DNA of 64,000 bases from Drosophila pseudoobscura (GCF_009870125.1 NC_046681.1:15947001-16011000); one strand, 5' to 3'; counted from the first letter of the stretch, positions 11,257-24,107 are shown. The notes: a model not told the origin generated them from the sequence alone. Translations and numbers: made by a program.

Positions 11257-14200
11257 TTAGCTCCAGACATCGGCGGAGTAGCGCTTCTGGGCCTCCATCT
11301 TCTTGATATACTGCACGGCGTCGGCCTCGCTCATGTTACCCTTGGTGGACAAAATTTTCACTAAAATGTTCCTAACGTCCACGGCCATGTTCTTGGCGTC
11401 ACTGCAAATAGATTGGGGGAACAAGTGAAAGGTCAAAAGTCAGTTTAAACGGGTTCCCTTAGCACCAAACTCACCCGCATATGTAAAAGTGTCCCTTGTT
11501 CTCGCCAATCGCATTCCATATCAGATCCGCATCCTGCTCCAGCAGATGCTGCACATAGACCTTCTTATCGGAGTCTCGGGAGAAGGCCGCCTTGAGATTG
11601 AGCGTGCCCTTCTTGACCCATTCCTCCAGCTCGGACTCGTAGATGTAGTCCTCGCTGCGCTTGCGGCAGCCGAAATAGAGCACCGACTCGCCCACAGTCT
11701 TGCCCTCATCGCGCAGGAACTGTCGCTCCTGGATGAAGCCGCGGAAGGGAGCCAATCCCGTGCCCGGGCCCACCATGATAATAGGAGTCTCTGGCTTCGT
11801 GGGCAGTCTAAACTGCGATTTCCGGATGAAGACGGGCACCTTCACTTCCTCGCTGCCGTTCGGCACCTTGTTCTTCAGGTAGGTGGTGGCCACACCCTTG
11901 TTCGTACGGCCCGTGGGCGTTTTGTACTCGACCAGAACAGCCGTGACATGGACGTCGGTCGGATGCAGCTTGGCCGACGATGAGATGGAGTAGTAGCGTG
12001 GCTGCAGGCGCGGCAGCAGCTCGCAGACATGATCGATTGGTGGCCTGCAGGACTTGATATCCTCCAAAATGTGGACCACATTGCGACAGGCATCCTGGAT
12101 CCAGCTCTGGTACTTTTCCTTGCCCTCCGGACTAATGGAGGCCATGCTGCGCAGCAGCTCCTTTTCCTTCTCATCTGTGCAGTATTCAGCCAATTCCTTG
12201 AGAATGTGTGTGCGTGGAATGGCAGTGATCTCCAGGTAGTGAGTCAGGGCCGTGCGATAGGTGGTGGGGCAGGGGAATGGATGCTTCTTGCTGCTGTCCG
12301 TGTCTGTGTTGATCAGAGAGAACACCGTATCCAGATCGGCATTGCAAAGCTGTCCCAGCTTCTCTACGAGGCTCTTGTCGTTTATGGGATACATGGCCAC
12401 ATGATCACCGGCATCGTAGCGCATCTTGGAGCCGTCGATGCTCAGCTCGATGTGCATGCACGACCGTCCGCCGCCCTTGTGCAGCTCCCGATTGACCTTG
12501 ATGGGCGCCAGGAAGGGATTCTTGGCATCGAAGGGTGGCCGCTGGTTCTGCATCGAGTGCAGGCGGGCAGTCTCTCCCGTGTAGATCCTATCGGGCTGGA
12601 CATCGGGCTGTTCCAGCAGACGGTACTGGCGTATCAGCACCTCCTCGCCGCCGCCCTCAATGCCAAAGTTATCGCAAACGGCTGGCCAGAAGCGATCCTT
12701 CCATGTGATGAAGTCATCCTCAATGCTGGAAGGAAAAATTGGTGAATGAGAATGGCCATAAAAGGACCTTGGCTCAGGCTAGAACTTACTTGGCATCATC
12801 ATCGCCCAGTCCCAGTTCGAAGACCCGGTTGGCGCCGAGTTCCTCTAGCCGCTTGTCCACATAGATGGCCACCTTGTTGTAGTGCTCGTACGTTTTGTTT
12901 CCCAGTCCAAAGACCTAAGGTCACAAAGTGAAACACGGGCAATTATAGACAGTATATGTGGCATTACGTACGATCTGTGTATGTACTTAGGCGATTAGGT
13001 ATTACCGCATATTGCGTCCGTCTGTGAAGCTTTTTTGTTTTATTACATAAATTATAAAGTAGGCCGCGCAAAAATCGCAGCCTCTGGGGCCGGCACGTGC
13101 CAAGGCCACAAGCGGAAACGGCAGCCAACGTGTTTAGCATGATGATCGGATCAACAGGTGGGTGTGGGGCGTTACATTATCTATTATTCTCCATTTAATT
13201 CAAATTTTAAACAAACAACGTAAGCGGTGGTCGGCGGTGGCGTGCGAGCACATTGTGTGCAGAAATGTACTAAATATGCCCGAAAAACTGCTCACTTACA
13301 AAAGCTATTTGCTATGGCATAATGAACTAGCGCCATCTACAATGAGCAACGATAGCGAGTTTATGAGCATCGATAACAAGTTGGCGGGTTTAGTCGGATT
13401 TAAATTTAATTTAGATTATAATGTTTTGTGAAACCGGGCGTTAGCTGATAAGTTATTTCAAGACTAAGCATAATCTCACACGTACTGTATTAAAAGTTGT
13501 TTTTAATAGCTAAAGACAGGCTAGACTTTAATCGCGGAAAGTGTAATCTTGAAAAAAAGGGGGCTTGATAGCGATAGCTACAGTTCGTTTCAGTAAGGTA
13601 ATTCAAAATTCAGTGCTCATACTGAATAATATAATTTAATAGAATAGTTTGTCTCATTTTTTAAGAGCCGTGCTCATGGAAAAATTATAGGAATTTTGGT
13701 ATAAACATGTTTTTGAAGTAATAAAAAATTCATTTCGACATATATTTAGCCTAAAATTAGCCCCAAATTGGGCATTACACATTCGATTAAGGAGTAGAAT
13801 CAATCAAGGTGAAGAAAAGTCGCACTTCCTAATAAAATTAGATGATTCACACGCACGGATAACTACGAATCGCATTGTGATAATCATTGATCTAACAAGT
13901 TTAGCAGCTTAAAACAAAGTTTGACACATCATCTGGTAATCCCGTAATACTTCCACCGAATTGAATTACACGGAAATGCCATTAAGAGCGTTACAACCGC
14001 TGTGAATCGGGGATATCAACAACAAACAAAACACTCGTCGGACACACGTGGAAACCCGCGAAAAAAACAACATAAACGAACGAAAATAGACACCAAAAAC
14101 AGTAGTTGGGGGCTATAGGAGCTGTTGGTGGTGCCTCCTTATCAATAGGGCACTGTTCGATAAGCCCAGCCGCGGACGGCGTTGATATTTGGCCCCGTTT

Positions 14201-14854
14201 GAAGGCCAGACAGACTCATGTAATCGGCGTTTGTTTAGATAGCACCGAACGGGGTTCTGTTTTTATCAGTACTCACCGCATAATTAAGACCAGATAGATC
14301 GACATCGCCATTTGTTATCCACTCGTAAAACTCCATGGCATTGTCCGTGGGATCGCCCTCGCCGTAGGTGGCCAGGCAGAACACAGCCAGGGAGTTGGAG
14401 ATGTCCTTCAGCTGCAGAAGCTCCTCCATATCACACTCCTCGGGATCGGCAACCATGCCCTTGAGACGATAGCGAATGCCCTCCTTGGCCAGACGGCCGG
14501 CAAACTCCTCGCCAGTGCCGGTCTGAGAGCCGTAGAAGACGACGAGACTGCGTCCCGAGGCCTTGAGCTTCTTGATGAACGAATTATCGGCAGCACTGGT
14601 GGTGCATACTGTCGTGGGTCTGCAATCAGGAGAGGATTAGAATTGAATTTGTGAATGGAGGATCCTCTAGATACTCACTGTATGGAATAGCTGCGAGTGG
14701 GCTCCTCCTCCTTCTTGCGGCTTCTCAGAAAGTAAAAGGCTGCTCCTCCAATCAGGACCGCAAGCAGTGCCACATCGAGGAGTCCCAGAAAGGGTTCGTC
14801 TCCGGCAGCCACGGCCTCAGCGGCTGCTCCCTCCATTGTCTGCTCACTAGCCAT
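11257..14854 (-). CDS. Cpr: NADPH-cytochrome P450 reductase, 679 aa
   Basis: Coding exons in transcript order: 14854-14679, 14619-14277, 12914-12790, 12725-11475 and 11401-11257. Together they make 2040 nt, 679 codons plus TAA, the length I recall for the fly enzyme. The protein passes electrons from NADPH through FAD and FMN to microsomal P450s and heme oxygenase on the ER. It has an N-terminal membrane anchor (about residues 23-44, [19 protein letters not shown]), an FMN flavodoxin domain ([15 protein letters not shown] near residue 85, [12 protein letters not shown]), the FAD motif RYYSISSS near residue 457, the NADPH loop [12 protein letters not shown] near residue 531, and the conserved FYICGDAKNMA and penultimate Trp (DVWS). 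The start at MASEQ is chosen over an upstream in-frame ATG because an acceptor (14874-14875) lies between them, so a non-coding 5' exon is expected. The third intron (12915-14276) is 1362 bp; the others are 59-73 bp. Confidence 0.97.
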
Positions 14855-15560
14855 TTGGGTGACACAAGTTCGACTGCAAAAAGGGCACAACATTCATGGC
14901 GTTTAGTTTAGTTTTTTGCTCTGCTCTGCTCTGCTGTTCTGCTGTTCTGCGTATCGTATCGTCGCGGGGTTTTAGTTCGCTTTGCATAACATTTGTTGTG
15001 GTTTCGATTTGCATCTGCCTATGCCTGTGCCGTACTTTGGACACGCATTTTAATGTATGCCACGTAACCCGCGAAACACTAAACTCACACACACACACAC
15101 CACACATCGGAATAGAGACAGCCACACACACACACACAGACCCACAATTGAACGGAATGATGCGATTCCATTCTACAGGCTGGCTGACTGTCAGCTGCTT
15201 TGCATCTAACGGTACTTGCTTCCGCACTTGTTTTAACGGTACTCTCTCTTTCTCTCTCCCTCTGTATCTCCTCTGGCTATCTCTTTCTTTTGTGTCGATC
15301 GACATTGAAAACGTATCGCGATTTTAATCGATTGCACCTTGAATATTATTTTGTACCTGTTTTTTTTTGTTGTTTTCTACTTTTATTGTGGCACTGCCGC
15401 ACGTCTAACACAATTTGCAGTTATTGCAATTAAAAAAATACTAATTTCATTTGGCGATACGTAGAGAGCGACAGTCGCACGCGACGCTAAACAGAGAACT
15501 GTTAACTGTTTGTTGGCCAGCAACAGGTTTTATTCACAAAACGCTTATCGGACGGGGCCA
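14855..15560 (-). promoter_or_regulatory. Cpr 5'UTR and probable promoter region
   Basis: A splice acceptor (TTTTTGCAG on the minus strand, ending at 14874) precedes the Cpr ATG by 19 nt, so a 5'UTR exon lies further upstream. The GC-rich, symmetric stretch around 15465-15495 (GCGACAGTCGCACGCGACGC) is the best promoter candidate. CA repeats at 15090-15140 and a TCTC-rich tract at 15243-15295 lie between. Transcription start not determined. Confidence 0.4.
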
Positions 15561-18500
15561 AAAGCCCGCGAGGAAAGCGAGGCGAAGCGAAGCGATGTGT
15601 TGATATGATGAAAACGACAAATGTTTCTTGCAATCGAAACTTTGCCAAACATTTACGACCTTATAAAGTGGTTTATGTTCAAGACATGTCCATTTGTTTG
15701 TCTCCACAGAGACCTGTATCTTGAGAGACTGTGCGAGATAGGGGAAACAATCTTGGATTGAAGATTTCCGTGATGTCAAGCTATATTAATTTTTGTTTGT
15801 AATATGTACAATGCCTTGTGAAACACTAACAAATCGTGAAAGAGGTGTGTTTTTGCCACTATTATAAAGAAGATTGATATAGTTATCATATACCTACTTT
15901 CAAAACCTCTGTAAAGCATTGATAGATATATTTATACTGATATATTTATCATTTACCTACTTTATATCCTTCAAACTCCTTATATAAACCTTTTATCCCT
16001 TCAGAAATCATCCACACTATCTATCAACTATAAACCCCATCTATGAAGTATCTCCCTTGCTGTTACACTTTCCGCTTCTTAAGTTCGAAAATAAATCTAA
16101 AAAGCGTTCAAGACACATTTCCCTACATGTTTCCGTATATTTATATTGCAGCTGGAGTCGAAGTTTGACCCGATTTGACCCGATCTTTTGTATATAGTAT
16201 TATATTTCGAGCATGTTGTGCAGTCGCTGTCGTAGAAGTGGACGTAAAACCTCAAGTGTTGGGCACCTTGAATTCGGAATTGACTTAATACTTTAATGTT
16301 ACTAATGCGCCGCCAGCCACAAGTCGGGGCGTACGTGTGTGTACGTCGTGTATACGACGCGTATTCCTCTACTTTGCATAGAGAAGCGAGGCAGCCCAGC
16401 CGGAGCGCGTAATACTTTGACGCGTACAGCGCACATTTCTCGTTGTTCTTGTTGCTGTGGTCAGCAAATGGCAAAAAAATAAATATTAAACATGTGCCAG
16501 ACAGACAGTCAAACCCCTGCTGGCGATTAGGCGATGCGGTGCCACATGCAAATCAGGCAGGGAATAGTAGTGCCGTCGCCGTCGTCGTCACAGTCACCAT
16601 CCGATTCCGAGCTTCTGATTTGGTGTATTCGAAAGGTGCTTGTGGCTTCAATCACAATGAAGCAAAATCCAAGCGGCAAGTGTAGGCAAACTGCTGGATT
16701 TTTATAGGTCAGACTTCCAAAGACAAAGTGTGACGATATCAGGAATAAAAGTGGTATGAATAAAGGGGTTTTGGGGAACAGAAATACTACAGAAGATAAC
16801 AAGAGAGATGAGAATTTGGTTCATTATTTTGAATGAAAGTGAAGATTGTTTGGAAAACAGAGCGAAAAGAGAGTAAACATGTCCAGCTGGCTATAATTTA
16901 ACGCCCAGAATAACATCCGTCTTACAGAAGAAAGCGCGAACAACAGAACTCTTTAAGGGTCATTCAGACACAATTAGCAATTTAGATGCGATGAAAGTGA
17001 AGATGGGAAAGCATATACCATGTAAGAATCAATGAATATATGAATAATGATGAATAAAATCAGCAGCACAGCATGGTGTTACAAGATCAAGATGAGACCT
17101 GAAGATAAAGAAGAAAGTCATTCTTAGGCCTGAACGGAAGATAGGATATTAACTGGAGAATACGATAAGATAGCCAGGAAGAGAAGAGGAGAAACCATTG
17201 GGAACCAATCCGCATTAGAGCTAGGCTTAATAATAAATCACACTTTATTCTACCTTGATTCAAATCTGGACTTTAGTTGAACAAAATGGCACATTAATGA
17301 TACATACTATGCATGTATATATATACATACAGCTAATAAATCAATCAATCATATTACTGAATAAAAACAAGATGTGTAGCTGACTCGTACACGTGCCAAT
17401 CAATTTATTTTTCCACGGAGAGCGCGTAAAAATAATCTTCTGGTAGGTGATGCATTCAGAACTATTTTAAGACTGTGCACACACTTAAGAGATTCTATTC
17501 TAGCTATAAAGTGAAAATTCCACACTAATTTAATCTGGAATGCATTAAATTCCATGCTAATTGGCTCTTTAACGCCATTTCCACGCAATTTACTTTGAGT
17601 CATGGCCAAATAGTTGTGCTTATTATCCCAACAAACAGAAGTCAATCAAATCGTCACAGCTCCGTCACTTGCCCACACAATAATTGAGTCATTCTACAGT
17701 AAAAACAAATGCAATACTAACGCTACACAGGCTTTGACTAGTAAGTGGTAGTAGTAGTAGTTGGTAGCTACAAATACTGGCCAAATTATTCACGCGATAA
17801 TGGTGAGAAAGCATTTCACGGAATCTTTTGCTTCGTAGGCGAGAAAATCCCTTAGCCAGAATGACAGTCGCAATTTGTTCGGGCACGTACCCGAACTTCA
17901 ATTCGGATCAGATCGGTTCCGACACCTACACGATGCTATATTCCGATCGTCACAGAAAACTTGTTCAGTAAGCATGACTTGGCAGTTTTTAGTATACACA
18001 TAAAAAACAAGTGGATCGCCGGCTTATCAGGAGCAAATTTTTAGTCACATTTAGAGTTAATTTAATTCCCTAGAAAAAGGTTTATGCACCAAAATTAACG
18101 CCATATTAAACGTAAATTAAGAAAGATATGACCCATATCTGGCCTCCACTAATTAGCCCTTTTAATTTCAATGTCAAGTGCAGTCTAATTAATGTCTGTT
18201 CAGAGCTGAAAATGGCCTCAAAGTATGTCAAAATTCATATATTATGTTATTAACAGAGCAAGGAACTTTCCATATGATTTTCGAATCGCTTAAGACCTTA
18301 ATCAAGTGTAATTAGTTTGCTTGTTTGAAAGGTCTATGACTAAGCTGGCAGATAGCTGAGACCCCAACAGAAATGTCTTGCAATTTTATTATATTATTAG
18401 CATACGATTATCATAAGTGATATGATACATTTTTTATCAGCATCAACAGGCGATAAGTCGGTATCTTTTCGACGTGTAGACTTTTTCTATGATAAATAAT

Positions 18501-19002
18501 CTCTCGACCCTAAAGATATATTCGCTATCAGTACATATTACAGCTATCGAGCACACACTGTAGCACATCCCTGAGGAACGTACATCTTATCTACAGCTGT
18601 TTTTCTCAATGGCGACAGCTGACAAGAGGGAAATGTTACGCCTCTACGATTACGTAATTACATTCAATCAAGATGGAATTGATCATGTAGAATAATAGCA
18701 CAACCGACAAAAATATTAAAGTCGTAATAAAAAAGTTATTAGAGAGAATTACACGCGATATTCCAAGCGCCAGAGACCGTACAGTGCACCCGAGCGAGAG
18801 GGTCAGAGCCAGAGAGACCGTGTAAGCCTGGCTGGGCAGCGCGCGTCAGAGCGAGAACGAACTAGTAACAGATTTTGGGCAACAGATGTCCGATAGAGGG
18901 AGAGAGAGCGATAGAAGCAACAGGTACTGAACTTTAAACTCTCTTTCGCTCCAACTTCTCGGGCCATTTGCTACACTCGCACTCAAAAGAAACACACTCT
19001 TG

Positions 19003-19030
19003 GGTGTGTGTGTGTGTGTGTGTGTGTGTG
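19003..19030. repeat. (TG)n microsatellite
   Basis: Uninterrupted GT dinucleotides, about 13 units. Confidence 0.95.
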
Positions 19031-19561
19031 CTGCGTTGTAACCTTGACCATCAATGCGACGGCGCTCATGGCGTGTATAAAATATCAATTAATTAATGGA
19101 TTTCGGCTGCGCGTGGCCTGGCATTGGCCCCAAAAAGTGCCCCGTTCGGGTGGGGCAATGGTTGAAAACTCATTTCTTACCGTGCAACGGATGTGAGGTG
19201 TAATGATTATACACACGATCGGATTTACAGATGCGCCTCTTCCTGTTTTCTTCTTTCACTCTTTAGTTTGCTTCTGTACACGTTTTCTCGCTCGCTGTTT
19301 TACATGCACCGCGAAGTAGACGACGACAACGACTGCGCGGCCAGCGCTTAATTTGTTTTATTTAGTTAAAGTGGAAGCCACGACGACGACGACGGCGACG
19401 GCAGCAGCGCGCATATATGTATTTCTATATATGTACGTTACTTATACACACATCGGTGCAGTGCGCTAGTATATGAACTATATAGTCGACGGAATCTGGC
19501 TAATCACAGTCGCAGCGCCTGCGACTTTGTCAATAGCCTGTTGATTATACAGCTGGACAAA

Positions 19562-19569
19562 ATATCGAT
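19562..19569. promoter_or_regulatory. DRE-like TATCGATA
   Basis: Exact DREF core octamer, about 390 bp before the first ZAD gene ATG. It is not seen upstream of the other three copies, so it may mark the ancestral promoter of the block. Confidence 0.4.
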
Positions 19570-19617
19570 AGAGCGGTCTATTGGTGACATCGATGTTTTC
19601 TGATTTTTAGCACCAGA

Positions 19618-19954
19618 ACCACCGATGTTTTCCAGCTCAATTGACAAAACAGTCTGCTAAAATAGTTAATATTATAACAGAGAATTTTTCCATTGACGAC
19701 TTTACATTAAATTGATTAAAATTGATATGCAAATCAGTTCAAAGTGTAAATTTAATTACGGGAATACCCACATGGTTAAATCCGATAACTAGTGTCTAAA
19801 CCATAACATTTCGTTCATTTTCGCAAAACAAAACAAACAGATTATTTTGGAGCATCGACAACTTCACGATTTGGTTCCTTGTGGGTTTGATATGCACTCC
19901 GTTGCATGTACATTTTTGTACTCTATTTATTAACATTATTTTGCTTGCAGGAGA
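19618..19954 (+). promoter_or_regulatory. Shared 5' block of zinc-finger gene A1
   Basis: Sequence from ACCACCGATGTTTTCCAGCTC to the ATG is repeated before the other three zinc-finger genes. It includes AACATTTCGTTCATTTTCGC and ends in a good acceptor, TTTTGCTTGCAG, at 19950. With the donor-like GTGGGT at 19881 this predicts a 70-bp intron in the 5'UTR. Conservation shows the promoter or 5'UTR was copied with each gene. Confidence 0.6.
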
Positions 19955-20881
19955 ATGGAGGAAATATGCAGAGTTTGCATGGGAACGTCCGGAGAATTCA
20001 AGAACATTTTTGACGAAAGACCAACAATGGATACGTGCATTGGTGACATGATATCGCAGTGCACCGGGTACGTGGTTAAGAGAGGAGATTCGCTACCAGA
20101 AAACATATGTCCGCCTTGCCTGAAGGATGCTATGAGTGCCTTCAATCTTAAGTCCACCTACGAGCAGAGCCATAAACTCTTTTTCTCGCTGATAGACGAG
20201 GACAAGGAACAAGACGAGGATTCGCTACAGTCAGATGACAGAACTGAGCAATCGAAACATCAAGATGATAGCAATAACAGTGATAATTGTAAACGAGTCT
20301 TCAAATGCTCCGTCTGTCCAAAATCCTTTCAAAGAAAATACCACCTCAGTGAACACAGCCATAGCCACACTGGGGAGCGACCGTACACGTGTCCACACTG
20401 CGCGAAGTCATTCTCTCAATCCAGAATTCTTCGGACTCACATCCGTACTCACACAGATGAGCGATCATTCTACTGCGCCCACTGTTCGAAGTCATTTAAA
20501 CTGAAAGCCCAGCTCATCGGACACAGCCGTATTCACACGGGGGTGCGACCGTACAAGTGTCCTCACTGCGAGGTATCATTCAAACAACTCGCCCATCTTA
20601 CCTCACACGTATTCTCCCACACAGGAGAAAGACCCTACAAATGCTCTCACTGCCCAAAAACCTTCACGCAAGTAACCAATCTCAATGTGCACATTCGTAC
20701 GCACACGGGTGAAAAACCCTACAAATGCACTGAATGCTCAAGGTCTTTTATACAAAAATACCATCTCAAGGAACACATCCGTACGCACACAGGAGAACGA
20801 CCCTACCAATGCAATCACTGCTCAAAAACCTTCACGCAGGAATCTACTTTTAGAAAACACATTCGTTCGCAACACGAGTGA
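19955..20881 (+). CDS. ZAD-C2H2 zinc-finger protein A1, 308 aa
   Basis: Single coding exon starting at MEEICRVC. The N-terminal ZAD domain (about residues 4-85) has its four zinc-binding cysteines at 5, 8, 52 and 55 (C-x2-C and CPPC); ZADs dimerise. An acidic linker (about 86-112) is followed by seven C2H2 fingers (CSVC, CPHC, CAHC, CPHC, CSHC, CTEC, CNHC) joined by TGERPY-type linkers, so the protein is expected to bind DNA in the nucleus. ZAD factors are the expanding dipteran zinc-finger class and several act in oogenesis and chromatin. The target is unknown. Its closest relative is A2 (25052-26005), with the same seven-finger layout. The stop is TGA followed by C, and in-frame finger remnants continue beyond it. 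The ORF track's 5' ATG fits the shared block and acceptor. Confidence 0.92.
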   Translation: MEEICRVCMGTSGEFKNIFDERPTMDTCIGDMISQCTGYVVKRGDSLPENICPPCLKDAMSAFNLKSTYEQSHKLFFSLIDEDKEQDEDSLQSDDRTEQSKHQDDSNNSDNCKRVFKCSVCPKSFQRKYHLSEHSHSHTGERPYTCPHCAKSFSQSRILRTHIRTHTDERSFYCAHCSKSFKLKAQLIGHSRIHTGVRPYKCPHCEVSFKQLAHLTSHVFSHTGERPYKCSHCPKTFTQVTNLNVHIRTHTGEKPYKCTECSRSFIQKYHLKEHIRTHTGERPYQCNHCSKTFTQESTFRKHIRSQHE

Positions 20882-20985
20882 CGAGCCGACCAATTTTCTC
20901 ACTGCTCAAAGTCATTTAAATAAAATGTCGAACTAAGCGTCCTTATAAGTGCACCCATTGCTCAAAGACTTTTGGATATAAAAAC
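20882..20985 (+). pseudogene. Decayed zinc-finger remnants after A1 stop
   Basis: Immediately after the TGA, the same frame encodes [13 protein letters not shown] and then TAA, a C2H2 start with its first Cys changed to Phe. A second remnant reading RPYKC-HCSKTFG follows (CGTCCTTATAAGTGC at about 20938). The gene once had more fingers; A2 has a matching tail. Confidence 0.75.
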
Positions 20986-21616
20986 AATAGCAAAGCTACC
21001 AAAGACACCTATTGTATATGTTACAGCAGAAACGACAAGTTTGCTATTCCGGCACTCTTCGAGATCGCATCAGTAAGAACTCTGGTCGATACGATTGCTC
21101 CTGGTGGAAAACAACATCTTTAAGTTCAATGTTTTCCACTATCCTCTTTACTGTAACATTTAGGGCCGTTTCTCGATTTCGGGCTAAGGTGCCGGTTAAT
21201 CGTCGCTAGAATAAAGACTAGACTACCACATAAACTTGATTCGGCTTTCTCTGAGGTCGGTTAATAACCAGAACAAAAAACAATAACAGGGTGCTTCGGT
21301 TATCGGACTTCAAAATGCAAGTGCAACATATTAACTTTGAGGTAACACCCAGACGGGGTTAAACTTTTTTCAAACTAATGTCACAGCTTGTCAGAGATTT
21401 CAAATACACAGGTATTGCATCTAAGATGTCTTGATTTTCTTAAATCGCGCAACTTCTGACGTCGCTTTGTTCCAAAACAATTAAAATATAAAACGCCATT
21501 TTTAACATGATGTATGTTTACTAAATAATCGGTCAGCTGTTTTTGTTTACCAACAATTCTTGAAAAGGGGAGCACCTAAAAACGAAAAAAACCGAAGTCT
21601 GCATGAATCAGGGCAG
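20986..21616. other. Spacer A1 to B1
   Basis: No gene. Aligns by eye in patches with 26100-26960 downstream of A2 (for example TCAGAGATTTCAAATACACAG versus TCAGACATGTTAAATACACG, and GGTCAGCTGTTTTTGTTT in both), showing that the spacer was duplicated with the genes. Confidence 0.6.
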
Positions 21617-21918
21617 AACCATCCATGTTTTTCAGCTCAATTGACAAAACAGTCTGCTACAATTGACTACATTAAATTTATTTAAAGTGATGTGCAAATC
21701 AGTTCAGAGTTAAATGTAATTACAGGAGTACCCACATTGATAAATCCGATAACTAGTGTCTAAACCATAACATTTCGTTCATTTTCGCAAAACAAAACAA
21801 ACAGATTATTTTGGAGCTCCGACAACCTTACGATTTGGTTGCTTGTGGGTTTGATATGCACTCAATTGTATGTACATTTTTGTACTCTATTTATTAACAT
21901 TATTTTGCTTGCAGGAGG
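21617..21918 (+). promoter_or_regulatory. Shared 5' block of zinc-finger gene B1
   Basis: Copy of the block described before A1, with CATCCATGTTTTTCAGCTC at its start and TTTTGCTTGCAG before the ATG. Same predicted 5'UTR intron. Confidence 0.6.
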
Positions 21919-23748
21919 ATGGAGGAAATATGCAGAGTTTGCATGGGAACGTCCGGAGAATTCAAGAACATTTTTGACCAAAGACCAACAACGGATATGT
22001 GCATTGGTGACATGATATCGCAGTGCACAGGGTACGTGGTTAAGAGAGGAGATTCGCTACCAGAAAACATATGTCCGCCTTGCCTGGACGATGCTATGAG
22101 TGCCTTCAATCTGAAGTCCACCTGTGAGCAGAACCATACATTCTTTTTCACGCTGATGGACAAGGATAAGGACGATTGGCTACATTCAGATGACCGAACT
22201 GAGCAATCGAAACATCAAGATGATAGCAATAACAGTGATAATTGTGAACGACTCTTCAAATGCTCCGTCTGTCCAAAGTCCTTTCCAAGAAAATACCACC
22301 TCAGTGAACACAGCCATAGCCACACTGGGAAGCGACCGTACACGTGTCCACACTGCTCGAAGTCTTTCTCTCAATCTGGAACTCTCCGGAACCACATCCG
22401 TACTCACACAGATGAAAGACCATTCCAATGCGTTCACTGTTCCAAGTCATTTAAACTGAAATCCCAGCTCGTCGGACACAGCCGTACTCACACAGGGGAG
22501 CGACCTTACAAGTGTTCCTACTGCGCGGTGTCGTTTAAACAGCTCGCCCATCTTACCTCACACATACGCTCCCACACAGGAGAAAGACCCTACAAATGCT
22601 CTCACTGCCCAAAAACCTTCACACAAGTGCCCAATCTTAATATGCACATTCGTACGCACACGGGTGAAAGACCCTACAAATGCACCGAATGCTCAAAGTC
22701 TTTTGTACAAAACTACCATCTCAAGGAACACATCCGCACGCACACTGGGGAGCGACCATTCAAGTGTACGCAGTGCCCTAAGTCCTTTCAAAAAAATGCA
22801 AATCTTCTTGAACATACCCGTACTCACACGGGGGGGCAACCATATCAATGTCCACAATGTCCAAAAACCTTTCTTGCTCGAGCGTATCTCAAAATTCACA
22901 TACGAACTCACACTCGCAACGCAGAGCTACCGTATAAGTGTTCTCACTGTTCTGAGACCTTTGCCCAAGTGGGTATTCTCCAGGCTCATATGCGTTCGCA
23001 TACGGATGAACACGAACGACCTTACCCATGTCCCCACTGCTCCGGATGGTTCAGCTTGGAAGATAACCTGAAGACTCACCTCCGAACGCACATGGGTGAA
23101 GGACCCTACCAATGCAACGAATGCTCAAAGTCTTTTATACAAAAATACCTCTTTGAAAGACACATCCGTACGCACTCAGATGATCGACCCTACCAGTGCT
23201 CTCAGTGCTCCAAGTCCTACAAACAAAAGGCCCATCTCAGCAGTCACATACGGGTTCACACTGGGGAGAATAACGACATATCTAGTGTTTCCACTGGAGA
23301 AGAGACCCAATCGAAGCCTCTTGAAGTGGAGGGGCCCCATAAATGCTCTCACTGCTCGAAGTCATTTAAGATACAATCCCATCTCCAAATACACATCCGT
23401 GTTCACACGGGAGATCGACCGTATAAGTGCTCTGACTGCTGGATGTCGTTTAAACAACACTCCCATCTTCGAATGCACATACGCTCCCACACAGGTGAAA
23501 GACCCCACCAATGCGCCCAATGCTTAAAAGCCTTCTCAGAAGAATCCAATCTTAGAAGACACTTGCATACGCACACAGATAAACGACCGTTCCAATGCAC
23601 CGAATGCCCAAAGTCTTTTATAAGAAAAGCCCGTCTTGAAAGACACAAAGAAAAAGACCATCTCAACGAACACATACCTGCTCATACTGGAGAGATAATC
23701 GATCCATCTGGTGCACCCACTGCGATTCCAGACATCAACAGCATTTAA
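21919..23748 (+). CDS. ZAD-C2H2 zinc-finger protein B1, 609 aa
   Basis: Single coding exon, the longest of the cluster. The ZAD at residues 4-85 (C5, C8, C52, C55) is almost the same as in A1. About sixteen C2H2 fingers follow: twelve in a first array, then an acidic linker rich in Ser, Thr and Glu ([13 protein letters not shown]), then four more. The last finger is irregular (RHKEKDH). Two unusual linkers break the TGERPY rhythm, [11 protein letters not shown] and [10 protein letters not shown]. Fingers 1-6 resemble A1, while fingers 9-14 are nearly identical to B2. Predicted nuclear DNA-binding dimer; target unknown. No sign of frame damage. Confidence 0.92.
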   Translation: MEEICRVCMGTSGEFKNIFDQRPTTDMCIGDMISQCTGYVVKRGDSLPENICPPCLDDAMSAFNLKSTCEQNHTFFFTLMDKDKDDWLHSDDRTEQSKHQDDSNNSDNCERLFKCSVCPKSFPRKYHLSEHSHSHTGKRPYTCPHCSKSFSQSGTLRNHIRTHTDERPFQCVHCSKSFKLKSQLVGHSRTHTGERPYKCSYCAVSFKQLAHLTSHIRSHTGERPYKCSHCPKTFTQVPNLNMHIRTHTGERPYKCTECSKSFVQNYHLKEHIRTHTGERPFKCTQCPKSFQKNANLLEHTRTHTGGQPYQCPQCPKTFLARAYLKIHIRTHTRNAELPYKCSHCSETFAQVGILQAHMRSHTDEHERPYPCPHCSGWFSLEDNLKTHLRTHMGEGPYQCNECSKSFIQKYLFERHIRTHSDDRPYQCSQCSKSYKQKAHLSSHIRVHTGENNDISSVSTGEETQSKPLEVEGPHKCSHCSKSFKIQSHLQIHIRVHTGDRPYKCSDCWMSFKQHSHLRMHIRSHTGERPHQCAQCLKAFSEESNLRRHLHTHTDKRPFQCTECPKSFIRKARLERHKEKDHLNEHIPAHTGEIIDPSGAPTAIPDINSI

Positions 23749-24107
23749 AGAACCAAACGGTATGCAACTGATATTACTTGATACGAAGTATCTCCATAGA
23801 CACGTAAGTATATTGGATTGGGATGTCATGCCGCATCTACTTGTAGTAGTCATTCTTGGCTCGGAGTTGTTTGGAACAACCGAAACTGTTTTCTAACAAA
23901 AATTGTATGGAGTGAACCTCCGGTGCGGCAGCGACCTGCCCCGATGTGAGAAGTAAGCCCCCAAGAAACAGCAGCGTCCCATCGGTGCACGGCAGATAGA
24001 CCCTTGGGTAGTGGTTGTCCTTTCTTAGTATTAGAATAGTATAAGGAATAGAAGAGACGCTTGAAACGAAACATCAGGCGACGTCGGCTCCTCCTTCGGG
24101 TCCAAAA
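23749..24107. other. Junction spacer between B1 and the Pez fragment
   Basis: About 360 bp with a GC-rich segment (23915-24005). It is not recognisably related to the 1.8 kb between B2 and Pez exon 2, so Pez exon 1 and its promoter are missing from this copy. The GC-rich part may be an inserted element; not identified. Confidence 0.5.

Larger units (their letters stand above)
15561..19600. other. Four-kilobase non-coding interval between Cpr and the zinc-finger cluster
   Basis: No gene is supported. Notable items are a GA-rich, GAGA-factor-like stretch at 18770-18960, the TG microsatellite at 19004-19030, a CGACGACGACGAC tract near 19381, an inverted repeat AGTCGCAG-CGC-CTGCGACT at 19508-19526 and a DRE-like TATCGATA at 19562-19569. 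These could be alternative Cpr promoters or the promoter of the first zinc-finger gene. Confidence 0.5.

Noticed and set aside
12029-12745. 238-codon plus-strand ORF opposite Cpr
   Set aside because: Antisense to the strongly biased Cpr exon; no motif, and the Cpr reading matches the known family throughout.
14855-14893. Upstream in-frame start for Cpr
   Set aside because: A splice acceptor lies between it and the MASEQ start, and MASEQ matches the remembered fly protein.
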